A stretch of 64,000 nt of DNA from Arthrobacter sp. 24S4-2 (lineage in GTDB: Bacteria > Actinomycetota > Actinomycetes > Actinomycetales > Micrococcaceae): NCBI RefSeq assembly GCF_005280255.1, contig NZ_CP040018.1, forward strand, positions 1-64,000. Reading direction: 5' to 3'. A program made the position numbers and the translations under genes. The notes under the pieces are model-generated. The model was not told the DNA's origin. It worked only from the letters and a program-made list of their open reading frames with translations, and searched no databases. Below, piece after piece: positions 1 to 12,517 of the stretch; the first letter of the stretch is position 1, and every line of letters starts with the position of its first letter.

Positions 1-1422
1 ATGACAGTAGACGAAGCCAACCACGCGAATACTGTCGGAAGTTCCTGGCGGCGGGTTGTGAGCCTCCTGGAGCAGGACCACCGGGTTTCACCCCGGCAGC
101 GCGGCTTCGTAATCCTCGCCCAGGCGCAGGGACTGATCGGATCCACCCTCTTGGTGGCCGTGCCCAACGAACTCACCCGCGAAGTCCTGCAGACCCAGGT
201 CAAGGAAGCCCTCGATGACGCCCTGCACAGCGTCTTCTCCGACGACATCCGCTGCGCCATCGACGTCGACACCGATCTGGTGCCCCTCCACACGGAGCCG
301 GAACCCGCCGTCGAACTTTCCCTCGCCACCGATCCCACGGTGGAACAGAAGCCGCAGCCTATGCTGCCTAGCACTTCCCACGAATTTGGCCGACTAAACC
401 CGAAGTACGTCTTCGACACGTTCGTGATCGGTTCCTCGAACCGGTTCGCGCACGCGGCTGCCGTCGCCGTTGCCGAGGCACCGGCCAAGGCCTACAACCC
501 GCTGTTCATCTATGGCGATTCCGGCCTGGGCAAGACGCACCTGCTGCACGCGATCGGACACTACGCCCGGCGCCTCTACAGCGGAATCCGGGTCCGCTAC
601 GTGAACTCCGAAGAATTCACCAACGACTTCATCAACTCCATCCGGGACGACGAGGGCACGAGCTTCAAGACCACCTACCGGAACGTCGATGTGCTGCTGA
701 TCGATGACATCCAGTTCCTGGCCGGTAAGGACCGGACGCTGGAGGAGTTCTTCCACACCTTCAACGCGCTGCACAACAACAACAAACAGGTGGTCATCAC
801 GTCCGACCAGCCGCCCAAGCTGTTGGCCGGGTTCGAGGACAGGATGAAGTCGCGCTTCGAATGGGGCCTGCTGACTGACATCCAGCCACCGGAACTGGAA
901 ACCCGGATCGCGATCCTCCGGAAGAAGGCCCTCAGCGAAGGCCTGTCGGCACCGGACGACGCCCTGGAGTACATCGCGTCCAAGATCTCCAGCAACATCC
1001 GCGAACTCGAGGGCGCCCTCATCCGGGTCACTGCCTTCGCCAGCCTGAACCGCCAGCCGGTGGATGTGGCCCTGGCCGAAATGGTGCTCAAGGACCTCAT
1101 CACGGACGACGGCGCCCAGGAAATCACCTCCGCGCAGATCCTGACCCAGACGGCCGACTACTTCAAGCTCAGCATGGAAGAGCTCTGCAGCAAGTCGAGG
1201 ACCCGCACGCTGGTGACCGCGCGCCAGATCGCCATGTACCTCTGCCGCGAGCTGACCGATATGTCACTTCCCAAGATCGGGCAGGAGCTCGGCGGCCGGG
1301 ACCACACCACGGTGATCCACGCGGACCGCAAGATCCGCGAACTGATGGCCGAGCGCCGTGTGATCTACAACCAGGTTACGGAGCTGACCAACCGCATCAA
1401 GCAGCAGCAGCGGGACTCCTGA
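1..1422 (+). CDS. dnaA: Chromosomal replication initiator protein DnaA
   Basis: Binds DnaA boxes at the origin and, as an ATP-bound oligomer, opens the DNA for helicase loading. The 473-residue protein has the N-terminal domain I, a short variable linker (about residues 95-130), an AAA+ domain with Walker A GDSGLGKTH at residues 172-180 and Walker B LLIDDIQFL, and a C-terminal DNA-binding domain with the RDHTTVIHADRKI signature. The linker is much shorter than that of Streptomyces DnaA. The window begins exactly at the ATG, so the promoter is not visible. It is followed by a 525-bp spacer with DnaA boxes and then dnaN, the usual bacterial order. Confidence 0.98.
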   Translation: MTVDEANHANTVGSSWRRVVSLLEQDHRVSPRQRGFVILAQAQGLIGSTLLVAVPNELTREVLQTQVKEALDDALHSVFSDDIRCAIDVDTDLVPLHTEPEPAVELSLATDPTVEQKPQPMLPSTSHEFGRLNPKYVFDTFVIGSSNRFAHAAAVAVAEAPAKAYNPLFIYGDSGLGKTHLLHAIGHYARRLYSGIRVRYVNSEEFTNDFINSIRDDEGTSFKTTYRNVDVLLIDDIQFLAGKDRTLEEFFHTFNALHNNNKQVVITSDQPPKLLAGFEDRMKSRFEWGLLTDIQPPELETRIAILRKKALSEGLSAPDDALEYIASKISSNIRELEGALIRVTAFASLNRQPVDVALAEMVLKDLITDDGAQEITSAQILTQTADYFKLSMEELCSKSRTRTLVTARQIAMYLCRELTDMSLPKIGQELGGRDHTTVIHADRKIRELMAERRVIYNQVTELTNRIKQQQRDS

Positions 1423-1947
1423 GCCGCCACTCCCTACCTTATTAACAGGCGCATGTGGATAAGCCTGTGGACAGTTAAGGGGACAACCGCGCTTAATGGG
1501 CTTAAAACCCTTAAGCCATCTGTGGATCAGCGAAACGGCAAAAAAAGTTGTCCCCATCCACACCCTGTTTAAAACCTGCTTCGCCCACAACGGATGAACA
1601 GGGCTTAACCGCGGAATCGTGCCGTGAAACACGGTTATCCACAGTTTCCACAGCAGTTATTAACACTACTAATCCCAAAAAATTGAAATTCCCTCAAATA
1701 ACAATCTCGTTCCCCACCCCGCACAGCCTCGTGACCTCGGCCCGGAAGGGCCAGCGTCCTTCCCGGGGATGGGGAAATCCTCAATGTTCCGGCTAAGCTG
1801 TCAGCAGCGCTCCCATCCTTGGGTCTGTTTGTGGTTCAGCAAGCGCGGACCATGCAGGTTCCGGTGTCCGGGAGCAAGGTTTTTTGAACTCCCCGAGGGA
1901 GTTCCCGTTGAGAAAATGGCAGCAGCAATGAAAGGCGGCACCCTTCC
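1423..1947. other. oriC: dnaA-dnaN spacer, candidate oriC
   Basis: This 525-bp non-coding stretch holds two perfect DnaA boxes (TTATCCACA on the minus strand at 1454-1462 and on the plus strand at 1635-1643) and several one-mismatch boxes, for example TGTGGATCA at 1521-1529. An AT-rich segment at about 1654-1710, starting with GTTATTAACAC at 1656-1666, could serve as the unwinding element. Actinobacterial origins usually lie in this spacer, which supports the call. The number of perfect boxes is low, and a second, denser cluster lies at 17.4-18.1 kb, so the division of labour between the two is uncertain. Confidence 0.7.
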
Positions 1948-3072
1948 GTGAAGTTCAGAGTCGAACGGGACGTCCTGGCAGAAGCCGTCACATGGACCGC
2001 CCGGTCGTTGTCTCCGCGGCCGCCGGTTCCGGTGCTTTCCGGGCTCCTCCTCAAGGCCGAGTCCGGCACCGTGAGCCTCTCGAGTTTTGACTACGAAACG
2101 TCAGCCAGGCTCGAAATCCCGGCTGACATCAGCGTTGAAGGAACCATCCTGGTGTCCGGCCGCCTCCTGGCGGACATCTGCCGCAGCCTGCCCTCAGCTC
2201 CCGTTGAAGTCGAAACCGACGGCAACAAAGTCACGCTTACCTGCCGCCGCAGCAGTTTCCACCTCGCCACCATGCCGGAGGCCGAATACCCCCCGCTGCC
2301 CGCACTACCCACCATCAGCGGCACGGTTCCGGGCGACTCGTTCGCCCAGGCCGTCTCCCAGGTGATCATTGCCGCCAGCAAGGACGACACCCTGCCCATC
2401 CTCACCGGTGTCCGCATGGAAATCGAGGACGACCTCATCACCCTGCTGGCAACGGACCGCTACCGCCTTGCGATGCGCGAAGTGCCCTGGAAGCCAGTCA
2501 CTCCGGGAATCTCCACAAGCGCCCTGGTCAAGGCCAAAACCCTCAACGAAGTTGCCAAAACGCTCGGCAACAGCGGTGACATCAACCTTGCCCTGGCAGA
2601 CGACGACAGCCGGCTGATCGGATTTGAGAGCGGCGGACGCACCACAACCTCGCTCCTGGTAGACGGCGACTACCCCAAGATCCGTTCACTGTTCCCGGAT
2701 GCCACCCCGATTCACGCCACGGTCCAGACCCAGGAATTGGTCGAGGCTGTCCGGCGCGTGTCCCTCGTTGCTGAGCGCAACACCCCCGTGCGGCTTGCGT
2801 TTACCGAGGGTCAACTCCATCTCGACGCCGGCACCGGCGAGGACGCCCAGGCCTCCGAAGAACTTGAAGCGCAGCTGACCGGAGACGAGATCACCGTTGC
2901 CTTCAACCCGCACTACCTTGTCGAAGGCCTGAGCGTCATCGAAACGAAGTACGTGCGGTTCTCCTTCACCACCGCTCCCAAGCCCGCCATGATCACCGCC
3001 CAGGTCGACGCCGACGGCGAAGACCAGGATGACTACCGGTACCTGGTCATGCCGGTGCGCCTGCCCAACTAG
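1948..3072 (+). CDS. dnaN: DNA polymerase III sliding clamp, beta subunit
   Basis: The ring-shaped processivity factor of the replicative polymerase. The 374-residue protein has normal family length, three repeated clamp-fold domains and the conserved C-terminal end (YLVMPVRLPN) expected of DnaN. The start is a GTG at 1948, preceded by a purine-rich GAAAGG. It sits between the origin spacer and gnd, as in related actinobacteria. The open reading frame is intact. Confidence 0.97.
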   Translation: MKFRVERDVLAEAVTWTARSLSPRPPVPVLSGLLLKAESGTVSLSSFDYETSARLEIPADISVEGTILVSGRLLADICRSLPSAPVEVETDGNKVTLTCRRSSFHLATMPEAEYPPLPALPTISGTVPGDSFAQAVSQVIIAASKDDTLPILTGVRMEIEDDLITLLATDRYRLAMREVPWKPVTPGISTSALVKAKTLNEVAKTLGNSGDINLALADDDSRLIGFESGGRTTTSLLVDGDYPKIRSLFPDATPIHATVQTQELVEAVRRVSLVAERNTPVRLAFTEGQLHLDAGTGEDAQASEELEAQLTGDEITVAFNPHYLVEGLSVIETKYVRFSFTTAPKPAMITAQVDADGEDQDDYRYLVMPVRLPN

Positions 3073-3178
3073 GTAGCAGCTGATGTCGTTTTGGGCACCC
3101 AAAACGACATCTATTGCGACCCAGTTGGGCACCAATCGCAGCCCCGTCACCACACCAGCGCAGAAAAGAGTTCCTACC

Positions 3179-4063
3179 GTGCATATCGGACTGATCGGCC
3201 TTGGAAAAATGGGTTCCAACATGCGCGAAAGACTGCGCAAGGGTGGAATCGAAGTCACGGGCTTTGACCGAAATCCGGACGTCACCGACGTCGCCACGGT
3301 TGACGACCTCATCGCGGCCGTTCCCGCCCCGCGCGTCATCTGGGTCATGGTCCCGGCCGGCGACATCACCGATGCCGTGATCACCGAACTAGGATCCAAG
3401 CTCGACGCCGGCGACCTCGTGATCGACGGCGGCAACTCCCGCTTCACGGAGGACCAGAAGCACGGCGCCGCGCTGGCCGAAAAAGGCATCCGCTTCGCCG
3501 ACTGCGGTGTATCCGGCGGTGTCTGGGGACTGCAGAACGGCTACGGCCTGATGGCCGGCGGCGATGCCGCCGACATCGAACGTGCCATGCCGGCATTCGA
3601 TGCGCTCCGTCCCGAAGGCGACCGGGCTGACAGCTTTGTCCATGTCGGCGGAATCGGCGCGGGGCACTACGCCAAGATGGTGCACAACGGCATCGAGTAC
3701 GGGCTGATGCAGGCCTACGCCGAGGGCTATGAACTCCTCGCGGCCAAGGACATCGTCACGGACCTTCCCGGGACATTCCGTGCATGGCAGAAGGGCACAG
3801 TCGTGCGCTCCTGGCTGCTGGACCTCATGGTCAAGGCCCTGGACGAGGATCCGGGCCTGGCCTCGATCGACGACTACGTGGAAGATTCCGGCGAAGGCCG
3901 TTGGACCGTTGAAGAAGCGATCGCCAACGCGGTTCCGGCCCCGGCCATCACGGCAGCCTTGTTTGCGCGGTTCTCGTCCCGCGAGGACAACTCGCCGGCC
4001 ATGAAGATGGTGTCCGCCCTGCGGAATCAGTTCGGCGGCCATGCCACCCGTCCGGCCAAGTAG
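3179..4063 (+). CDS. gnd: 6-phosphogluconate dehydrogenase, decarboxylating (short form)
   Basis: Oxidises 6-phosphogluconate to ribulose 5-phosphate and CO2 in the pentose phosphate pathway. I place the start at GTG 3179, because the Rossmann motif GLIGLGKMG begins only three residues later and AAAAGAG precedes it; the longer frame from 3083 adds 32 non-family residues. The 294-residue length fits the short 6PGDH class of actinobacteria rather than the 470-residue enteric type. Family motifs SGGVWGLQNG and HNGIEYGLMQAYAEGY are present. Insertion between dnaN and recF is common in actinobacteria. Confidence 0.93.
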   Translation: MHIGLIGLGKMGSNMRERLRKGGIEVTGFDRNPDVTDVATVDDLIAAVPAPRVIWVMVPAGDITDAVITELGSKLDAGDLVIDGGNSRFTEDQKHGAALAEKGIRFADCGVSGGVWGLQNGYGLMAGGDAADIERAMPAFDALRPEGDRADSFVHVGGIGAGHYAKMVHNGIEYGLMQAYAEGYELLAAKDIVTDLPGTFRAWQKGTVVRSWLLDLMVKALDEDPGLASIDDYVEDSGEGRWTVEEAIANAVPAPAITAALFARFSSREDNSPAMKMVSALRNQFGGHATRPAK

Positions 4064-4099
4064 CGGCAATCCGAGCAGTCCGGGAATCCTGAAGACGGC

Positions 4100-5305
4100 G
4101 TGTACCTAGAAAAGCTCTCACTGACCGATTTTCGCAGTTATGCCCAGGTGGACCTCACGCTCGAACCCGGCGTGACGGTGCTGGTGGGATACAACGGCAT
4201 CGGTAAGACCAACCTCATGGAGGCCATCGGTTACCTGGCCACGCTCAGCTCGCACAGGGTGAGCACGGATGCCCCGCTCCTGCGGTTCGGGACCGAGCGT
4301 GCCCTGATCCGGGCCAAGCTGGTCCGTGGTGAGCAGTCAACGGTGCTGGAGCTGGAAATTAACGCCACCCGGGCCAACCGCGGGCGGATAAACCGCAGCA
4401 ACCCTGTACGGGCACGGGACATCCTTGGAATTTGCCAGACGGTGCTCTTTGCGCCGGAGGATCTTGCCTTGGTGAAGGGCGATCCTTCCAACCGCCGGCG
4501 CTTCCTCGACGAGCTGCTGGTCAGCCTCATGCCCCGCCATTCGGCCACCCGCAGTGATTACGACCGCGTCCTGAAGCAGCGCAATGCCCTGCTGAAATCA
4601 GGCCGCGCCGGAAAGTTCACCTCCGGGCATGAGGCAACCCTGGACGTGTGGGACCAGCACATGGCCCGCGCCGGTGCCGAGCTGCTGCACGCCCGGCTTG
4701 AACTCGTGGAACGGCTGCGGCCGCACCTGAACAAGGCCTATGCGCAGCTGACCGACGGGTCGAAGGAAGCGGATGCCATCTACCGGTCCACCCTCCAGGA
4801 CCTGCTGGACGACGACGGCGACGGCGCCGGTTACGCTGCCGGCCCCTCCGCCGTCGGACGCGGTGAGGACCTCCGCATGCTGTCCGTCGATGAGCTGACC
4901 GAACGCTATGTGCAGGCTTTCGCGGCGTCCCGCCGCAAGGAACTGGAGCGTGGCATATCGCTGGTCGGCCCGCACCGCGACGATGTGGAACTCATCCTCG
5001 GCGAGGCACCGGCGAAAGGGTATGCCTCCCACGGCGAAACGTGGTCCATGTGCCTTTCCCTGCGGCTTGCGTCCTACTACGTAATGCTCGACGACGCCCG
5101 CACCGGCGGGTCCGCCCCGATTCTGATCCTTGACGATGTGTTTGCCGAACTCGACGTCCAGCGTCGGCGTAAACTGGCGGCAATAGTATCCGGCGCCGAA
5201 CAGGTGCTGGTGACCGCCGCCGTCGACGCCGATATTCCGGAGGAACTGACCGGGCGGCGGGTGAAGGTCATCCCGGGAGGAATCGATGAGTCGGAATCCC
5301 AATGA
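4100..5305 (+). CDS. recF: DNA replication/repair protein RecF
   Basis: An SMC-like ATPase that binds gapped DNA and helps load RecA. The 401-residue protein shows Walker A GYNGIGKTN at residues 30-38, the ABC-type signature region around SLVGPHRDD, and Walker B PILILDDVFAELD. The start is GTG 4100. Its stop overlaps the next gene by ATGA at 5302-5305, so the two are probably translationally coupled. Confidence 0.96.
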   Translation: MYLEKLSLTDFRSYAQVDLTLEPGVTVLVGYNGIGKTNLMEAIGYLATLSSHRVSTDAPLLRFGTERALIRAKLVRGEQSTVLELEINATRANRGRINRSNPVRARDILGICQTVLFAPEDLALVKGDPSNRRRFLDELLVSLMPRHSATRSDYDRVLKQRNALLKSGRAGKFTSGHEATLDVWDQHMARAGAELLHARLELVERLRPHLNKAYAQLTDGSKEADAIYRSTLQDLLDDDGDGAGYAAGPSAVGRGEDLRMLSVDELTERYVQAFAASRRKELERGISLVGPHRDDVELILGEAPAKGYASHGETWSMCLSLRLASYYVMLDDARTGGSAPILILDDVFAELDVQRRRKLAAIVSGAEQVLVTAAVDADIPEELTGRRVKVIPGGIDESESQ

Positions 5306-5859
5306 ATAAGGACACCGGCGGTGGGCTGCAGCCTGGCCGCGATCCCGACGACATTGATGCTCCCCAGGCAGCCCTCAACCGGATGCGGGAAGCGGCGGCC
5401 GCCCGGGGTGAAATCCGCCGCAAGTACCCGCCGCCCGCAAGCGGAGCCAAGAAGCCCGGGCGCAGCGCCGGAACCCGCGGCTTCACCCAGTTCCACGGCA
5501 CCGGCCGCGATCCGCTGGGCCTGGGCAAGGTAGTGGGACGGCTTGTCGCAGAACGCGGCTGGACCTCTCCGGTTGCCGTCGGTTCCGTGATGGCGGAGTG
5601 GAGTACCCTGGTGGGTCCGGAAATCTCGGCGCACTGCACTCCTGAAAGCTTCACGGACACCACCCTTCATGTACGGTGCGATTCCACGGCCTGGGCCACC
5701 CAGCTCCGGCTGCTCAGTTTCAGCCTCCTCGAAAAATTCCGGACCGAGCTGGGCGAGGGCGTAGTCACCAAGATCCAGGTGCTGGGCCCGGCGGCGCCTA
5801 GCTGGCGGAAGGGCGGACGGACCGTCAACGGCCGAGGTCCCCGCGACACGTACGGATAG
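5302..5859 (+). CDS. DUF721 (DciA-like) protein
   Basis: A 185-residue protein with a basic, disordered N-terminal half (rich in Arg, Pro and Gly) and a C-terminal DUF721 domain from about residue 75, including the VGPEISAHCTPESF and TLHVRCDSTAWATQL stretches. DUF721 proteins include DciA, the ancestral operator/loader of the DnaB helicase, and the recF-gyrB location is typical in actinobacteria. It overlaps recF by four bases. Assignment as helicase loader is by family and position, not shown here. Confidence 0.85.
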   Translation: MNKDTGGGLQPGRDPDDIDAPQAALNRMREAAAARGEIRRKYPPPASGAKKPGRSAGTRGFTQFHGTGRDPLGLGKVVGRLVAERGWTSPVAVGSVMAEWSTLVGPEISAHCTPESFTDTTLHVRCDSTAWATQLRLLSFSLLEKFRTELGEGVVTKIQVLGPAAPSWRKGGRTVNGRGPRDTYG

Positions 5860-6271
5860 CGGTTTGCGATGATGGCCGGCGCTATCCCGCCGTCCGGCTT
5901 CGCCTACTATTGAAAAATGGCCAAACGGCGTGTAGGACGCTCGAACGCCCCGGGACCGTATAGGAACCCGGAGACCGGACCGCTGGAGCCTTGCAGGTAG
6001 AGCCAATGGCCAGCCAGCGCCACTTTCGTCCGCGTTTGCGGGCCTGGAATGCGGGATTACGCTCTCCCACACGGTAGAATCGGGGTAGATAACTGGGCGC
6101 CGGTGAAACGTTGACTGAGTCCGTTTTTCGGCGCATTTCCTGCGGCCGGGGTACGGTTCCGCCAGTCACCGAAGTAGTCGGCGCGATCAGCGACGTGCCT
6201 GTTGGCGGGAGCCGCTTCCATCGGAGACGGTAACGGCCGGCCAAACGAATACAGAGGAGTCGAGAGCGCCT
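5860..6271. promoter_or_regulatory. gyrB upstream region
   Basis: A 412-bp stretch without a credible gene, lying upstream of gyrB. A possible -10 hexamer TAGAAT lies at 6075-6080, which would leave a leader of almost 200 nt before the GTG of gyrB. AGAGGAG at 6252-6258 is the likely ribosome binding site. Long minus-strand open frames run across it but have no recognisable protein character. Confidence 0.4.
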
Positions 6272-8362
6272 GTGGCTAACGACAATGCAGATGTCCTGGC
6301 AGTGCAACCCGCAGCTGGGGATGCCCGTGCAACTGATGCGCCGGCGGAGCCCGCCGAACGCAAGGGATACGGCGCCAGTGACATCACTGTCCTTGAAGGA
6401 CTCGAGGCCGTCCGCAAACGGCCCGGCATGTACATCGGGTCCACCGGGCCCCGCGGGCTGCACCACCTCGTGTATGAAGTGGTGGACAACTCCGTCGATG
6501 AGGCCCTGGCCGGGTACTGCACCCACATCGAGATTGTTCTCCAGGCTGACGGCGGAGTCAAAGTGGTTGACGACGGCCGCGGCATCCCGGTAGACATGCA
6601 CCCCACCGAGCACAAGCCCACGGTTGAGGTGGTAATGACCATCCTGCACGCCGGCGGCAAGTTCGGCGGCGGCGGTTATGCCGTTTCCGGCGGCCTCCAC
6701 GGCGTGGGCATCTCCGTGGTCAACGCACTTTCCAGCAGGGTGGACACAGAAGTCCGGCGCCAGGGCCACGTCTGGCGGATGTCCTTCGCCGATGGCGGCA
6801 AGCCCCAAGGCGGCCTGGTCCAGGGTGATGAGACGGACCAGACCGGAACCACCCAAACGTTCTACCCGGACGCCAGCATCTTCGAATCCACTGAATTCGA
6901 CTTCGAGACGCTCCGTGCGCGCTTCCAGCAGATGGCGTTCCTGAACAAGGGGCTGCGCATCACCCTCACCGACGAACGCCGCGTGGCCCAGGAAGACTCG
7001 GAAGACGAGGATCTGGACCTCGACGCCGTTCCCACCGAAGGCGAAGTCGCAGCGGAATACCGCACCGTGGTGTACCAGTACGACGACGGCCTGCTGGACT
7101 ACGTGAAGCACCTGAACTCCGGCAAGAAGGTTGACGTGGTCCACGAGGACGTCATCGCCTTCGAAACCGAGGACACGGAACGGAAAATCGCCCTGGAAAT
7201 GGCGATGCAGTGGACCAACGCGTATTCCGAAAGCGTCCACACCTATGCCAACACCATCAACACGCACGAGGGCGGCACCCACGAAGAGGGCTTCCGCGCC
7301 GCCATGACTTCGCTCATCAACCGCTATGCGCGCGAAAAGAACATCATCAAGGAAAAAGACGACAACCTCACCGGTGATGACATCCGCGAGGGCCTCACCG
7401 CCGTCATTTCCGTGAAGCTGGCCGAACCGCAGTTCGAAGGCCAGACCAAAACCAAACTCGGCAACTCCGAGGTCAAGGGCTTCGTCCAGCGCGTGGTCAC
7501 GGATGGCCTGGGTGACTGGCTTGAACGCAACCCCGGCCCGGCACGCGATGTTATCCGCAAGGCCATTTCTGCGGCCCAGGCCAGGATGGCGGCCCGCAAG
7601 GCCCGCGACAACGCCCGGCGCAAGAGCCCGCTGGAGTCCTTCGGCATGCCGGGCAAGCTGTCTGACTGCTCCTCGAAGGATCCCGCCAAGTGTGAGGTCT
7701 ACATTGTGGAGGGTGACTCCGCCGGCGGTTCGGCCAAGCGCGGCCGCAACCCGGAAACGCAGGCCATTTTGCCGCTTCGCGGCAAGATCCTGAACGTGGA
7801 GCGGGCGCGGCTGGACAAGGCCCTCGGCAACAACGAGGTCCAGTCCATGATCACCGCTTTCGGCACGGGCATCGGCGAGGACTTCGACCTCAGCAAGCTC
7901 CGCTACCACAAGATCGTCCTGATGGCCGATGCTGACGTTGACGGCCAGCACATCACCACACTCCTGATGACGCTCCTGTTCCGTTACATGCGCCCGCTGA
8001 TTGAAAACGGCTACGTATACCTTGCCCAGCCGCCGCTGTACCGGATCAAGTGGTCCAATGCTCCGCACGACTACGTCTACAGCGACCGCGAACGCGACGC
8101 CAGGCTCGTGGCGGGCCAGGCCGCAGGGCGCCGCATCCCCAAGGACAACGGCATTCAGCGCTACAAGGGTCTCGGCGAGATGGACTACACGGAACTGTGG
8201 GACACCACCATGGATCCGGACCACCGGACCCTCCTCCAGGTCACCATGGATGATGCCCTCGCGGCGGACCAGATCTTCACCGTGCTGATGGGCGAGGACG
8301 TTGAATCCCGCCGTAATTTCATTCAGCAGAACGCCAAGGATGTCAGGTTCCTGGATATCTAG
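6272..8362 (+). CDS. gyrB: DNA gyrase subunit B
   Basis: The ATPase subunit of gyrase, which introduces negative supercoils together with GyrA. The 696-residue protein has the GHKL ATPase domain (VRKRPGMYIGST near residue 50, DGRGIPVD, the glycine-rich lid GGGGYAVSGGLHGVG), the transducer domain, and the Toprim domain with VEGDSAGGSAKRGR and DADVDGQHI, ending with the QRYKGLGEM tail. The GTG start at 6272 has AGGAG about 13 bases upstream. gyrA follows after 63 bases in the same direction. Confidence 0.97.
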   Translation: MANDNADVLAVQPAAGDARATDAPAEPAERKGYGASDITVLEGLEAVRKRPGMYIGSTGPRGLHHLVYEVVDNSVDEALAGYCTHIEIVLQADGGVKVVDDGRGIPVDMHPTEHKPTVEVVMTILHAGGKFGGGGYAVSGGLHGVGISVVNALSSRVDTEVRRQGHVWRMSFADGGKPQGGLVQGDETDQTGTTQTFYPDASIFESTEFDFETLRARFQQMAFLNKGLRITLTDERRVAQEDSEDEDLDLDAVPTEGEVAAEYRTVVYQYDDGLLDYVKHLNSGKKVDVVHEDVIAFETEDTERKIALEMAMQWTNAYSESVHTYANTINTHEGGTHEEGFRAAMTSLINRYAREKNIIKEKDDNLTGDDIREGLTAVISVKLAEPQFEGQTKTKLGNSEVKGFVQRVVTDGLGDWLERNPGPARDVIRKAISAAQARMAARKARDNARRKSPLESFGMPGKLSDCSSKDPAKCEVYIVEGDSAGGSAKRGRNPETQAILPLRGKILNVERARLDKALGNNEVQSMITAFGTGIGEDFDLSKLRYHKIVLMADADVDGQHITTLLMTLLFRYMRPLIENGYVYLAQPPLYRIKWSNAPHDYVYSDRERDARLVAGQAAGRRIPKDNGIQRYKGLGEMDYTELWDTTMDPDHRTLLQVTMDDALAADQIFTVLMGEDVESRRNFIQQNAKDVRFLDI

Positions 8363-8425
8363 AGGGCCATTGGCCAGCCCGAATATTCTTGATTCGACAT
8401 ATACCTGAAACGGAAAATATAGACT

Positions 8426-11130
<2,705 letters not shown>

Positions 11131-11134
<4 letters not shown>

Positions 11135-11766
11135 GTAATTCCGACTCATATCCCAAGCCGAACAGCAACACTCCCGGCGGGATCAGGCAGCCGGCGTCCG
11201 CTCCGCGCGTGAACGCCCCCGTACGTCCCCAGCAGAGGCCGTCTACGCCGAGTGCGCCGGGCCAGCGCCCCGTGGTCCCCGGTCAGCGTCCGGCACAGGG
11301 CCAGCGCCCTGCCCAGCCGCCCCAGGGCCAGCGTCCCGGCGTTCCCGGGCAGCGCCCGGGCCAGGCCGCCGCGGGACTGGTCAAGCCTGCACCCAAGGCC
11401 AAGGTCCGGCGGGCGCGGCTCCTGGTCAGCAAGGTGGACCCCTGGTCCGTGCTGAAGATGGCGTTCCTGCTGTCCGTGGCCCTTGGCATTGTCACCGTGG
11501 TGGCGGCCATCGTGCTGTGGACCGTCCTGGACCTCACGGGCATCTTTGACCAGGTGGACAGCCTGCTCGGAACCCTGGCCGGCTCCGAGGGCGGCGGATT
11601 CGAACTGAAGAAGGTCGCGTCCCTGGGCCAGGTGGCCTCCTTTGCAGTCATCATCGCGGTGGTCAACGTTGTGCTGCTGACGGCACTGTCCATGCTGTCG
11701 GCTGTGCTGTACAACATTTCCGCCACCCTCGTCGGGGGCATCGGCGTGACCCTGACGGACGACTAG
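11131..11766 (+). CDS. DUF3566 transmembrane protein
   Basis: A 211-residue protein. The first 85 residues are Pro/Gln/Arg-rich with repeated PGQRP-type units. The DUF3566 domain has two membrane helices (about residues 108-130 and 170-200) joined by a predicted extracytoplasmic loop. The gene sits directly after gyrA in nearly all actinobacteria and starts with a GTG overlapping the gyrA stop. Its molecular role is not established; conservation of position suggests a link to the gyrase operon or simple co-transcription. Confidence 0.88.
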
Positions 11767-11864
11767 GACAAAGAATTTTGCCGGAAATCCACCCGCAAAA
11801 TGCCTCGATTTGAGATCGGGCCGGGATGTGCTGTAAAGTCATGTCTCGGCCCGATGAGGCATCG

Positions 11865-11938
11865 GGGCGTATAGCTCAGGCGGTTAGAGCGCTTCGCTGA
11901 TAACGAAGAGGTCCCAGGTTCAAGTCCTGGTACGCCCA
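11865..11938 (+). tRNA. tRNA-Ile (GAT)
   Basis: A 74-nt cloverleaf: acceptor GGGCGTA pairs with TACGCCC, the D-arm is GCTC/GAGC, the anticodon stem CTTCG/CGAAG encloses loop CTGATAA (anticodon GAT), and the T-arm is CCAGG-TTCAAGT-CCTGG. The discriminator is A and no CCA is encoded. Confidence 0.97.
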
Positions 11939-11996
11939 CGGAACCTGCACAGGTTTTGGAAATGGCCCGGGTAATCCGGACCGGAACGGGGTGCAT

Positions 11997-12113
11997 GTGA
12001 AGAAGTTGCTGTTTGTGGCAATGGCAATCGCAGGCGCTCTGCTCTACAAGAAGGTGCAGGAGTCCGAAGCCCGGAAAGCGGTCTGGAGCGAATCGACTGA
12101 CACGGTCGAATAG
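11997..12113 (+). CDS. DLW-39 family small protein
   Basis: A 38-residue protein too short for routine gene calling. It starts with GTG and reads KKLLFVAMAIAGALLYKKV, followed by a charged tail. Family members are about 39 residues, carry one N-terminal hydrophobic helix and a C-terminal DLW motif, and lie between the Ile and Ala tRNA genes downstream of gyrA, as here. In this copy the DLW position reads AVW. No ribosome binding site stands out. Its function is unknown. Confidence 0.75.
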   Translation: MKKLLFVAMAIAGALLYKKVQESEARKAVWSESTDTVE

Positions 12114-12185
12114 TCCGGATTCCCGGTCTGGACGCTGGTAAGACGCGTTCCGGAACTAGGGTATGATTGACGGGTTGCTTCTTAT

Positions 12186-12261
12186 GGGGGCATGGCGCAA
12201 TTGGTAGCGCACCTGCTTTGCAAGCAGGGGGTTCGGGGTTCGAGTCCCCGTGCCTCCACCA
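12186..12261 (+). tRNA. tRNA-Ala (TGC)
   Basis: Acceptor GGGGGCA pairs with TGCCTCC, the anticodon stem CCTGC/GCAGG encloses TTTGCAA (anticodon TGC), and the T-arm is CGGGG-TTCGAGT-CCCCG. The discriminator A is followed by an encoded CCA (12259-12261). Confidence 0.97.
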
Positions 12262-12265
12262 TAAG

Positions 12266-12304
12266 AAAGGCCCCGGAATGCGGAAACGCAGTCCGGGGCC
12301 TTTG
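12266..12304 (+). terminator. Rho-independent-type terminator after tRNA-Ala
   Basis: An inverted repeat AAGGCCCCGG ... CCGGGGCCTT with a loop containing a small secondary hairpin, followed by a T-rich stretch (TTTGCTTT). It lies five bases after the tRNA. Confidence 0.8.
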
Positions 12305-12312
12305 CTTTGCAC

Positions 12313-12505
12313 TCATTCCTTACGCTTGGCGTAGTCGTCCATGCCCTGCCAGTCGATTAAGACGCAGGGCTCATCGCCCAACACCCAGGCGTCGTGCCCT
12401 GGCGGAATGATGCCGAAGCCGCCGGGACCGTCCACTTCTTCGCCGTCGCATGAGACCGAAGCTTAAGACTGGCACTGCGTATTCCAGCGTCAAGGACACT
12501 GTGCC
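12313..12505 (-). pseudogene. Remnant of a cupin-domain protein (3' end)
   Basis: Read on the minus strand, the last 48 codons before the TGA at 12313-12315 encode a typical cupin tail: GFGIIPPGHDAWVLGDEP followed by CVLIDWQGMDDY. Upstream the frame is broken: a TAA occurs, while the neighbouring frame continues with TLEYAVPV, so a frameshift separates the two pieces. No start codon or 5' half is present. The remnant ends just beyond the tRNA-Ala terminator. Confidence 0.6.
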
Positions 12506-12517
12506 GGCGGCCTGCCC

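Noticed and set aside
11281..11373. Repeated CCAGCGCCC-type units in the DUF3566 gene as a DNA repeat of its own
   Set aside because: They simply encode the Pro/Gly/Gln/Arg-rich N-terminal region and vary at codon level, so they are a protein repeat.
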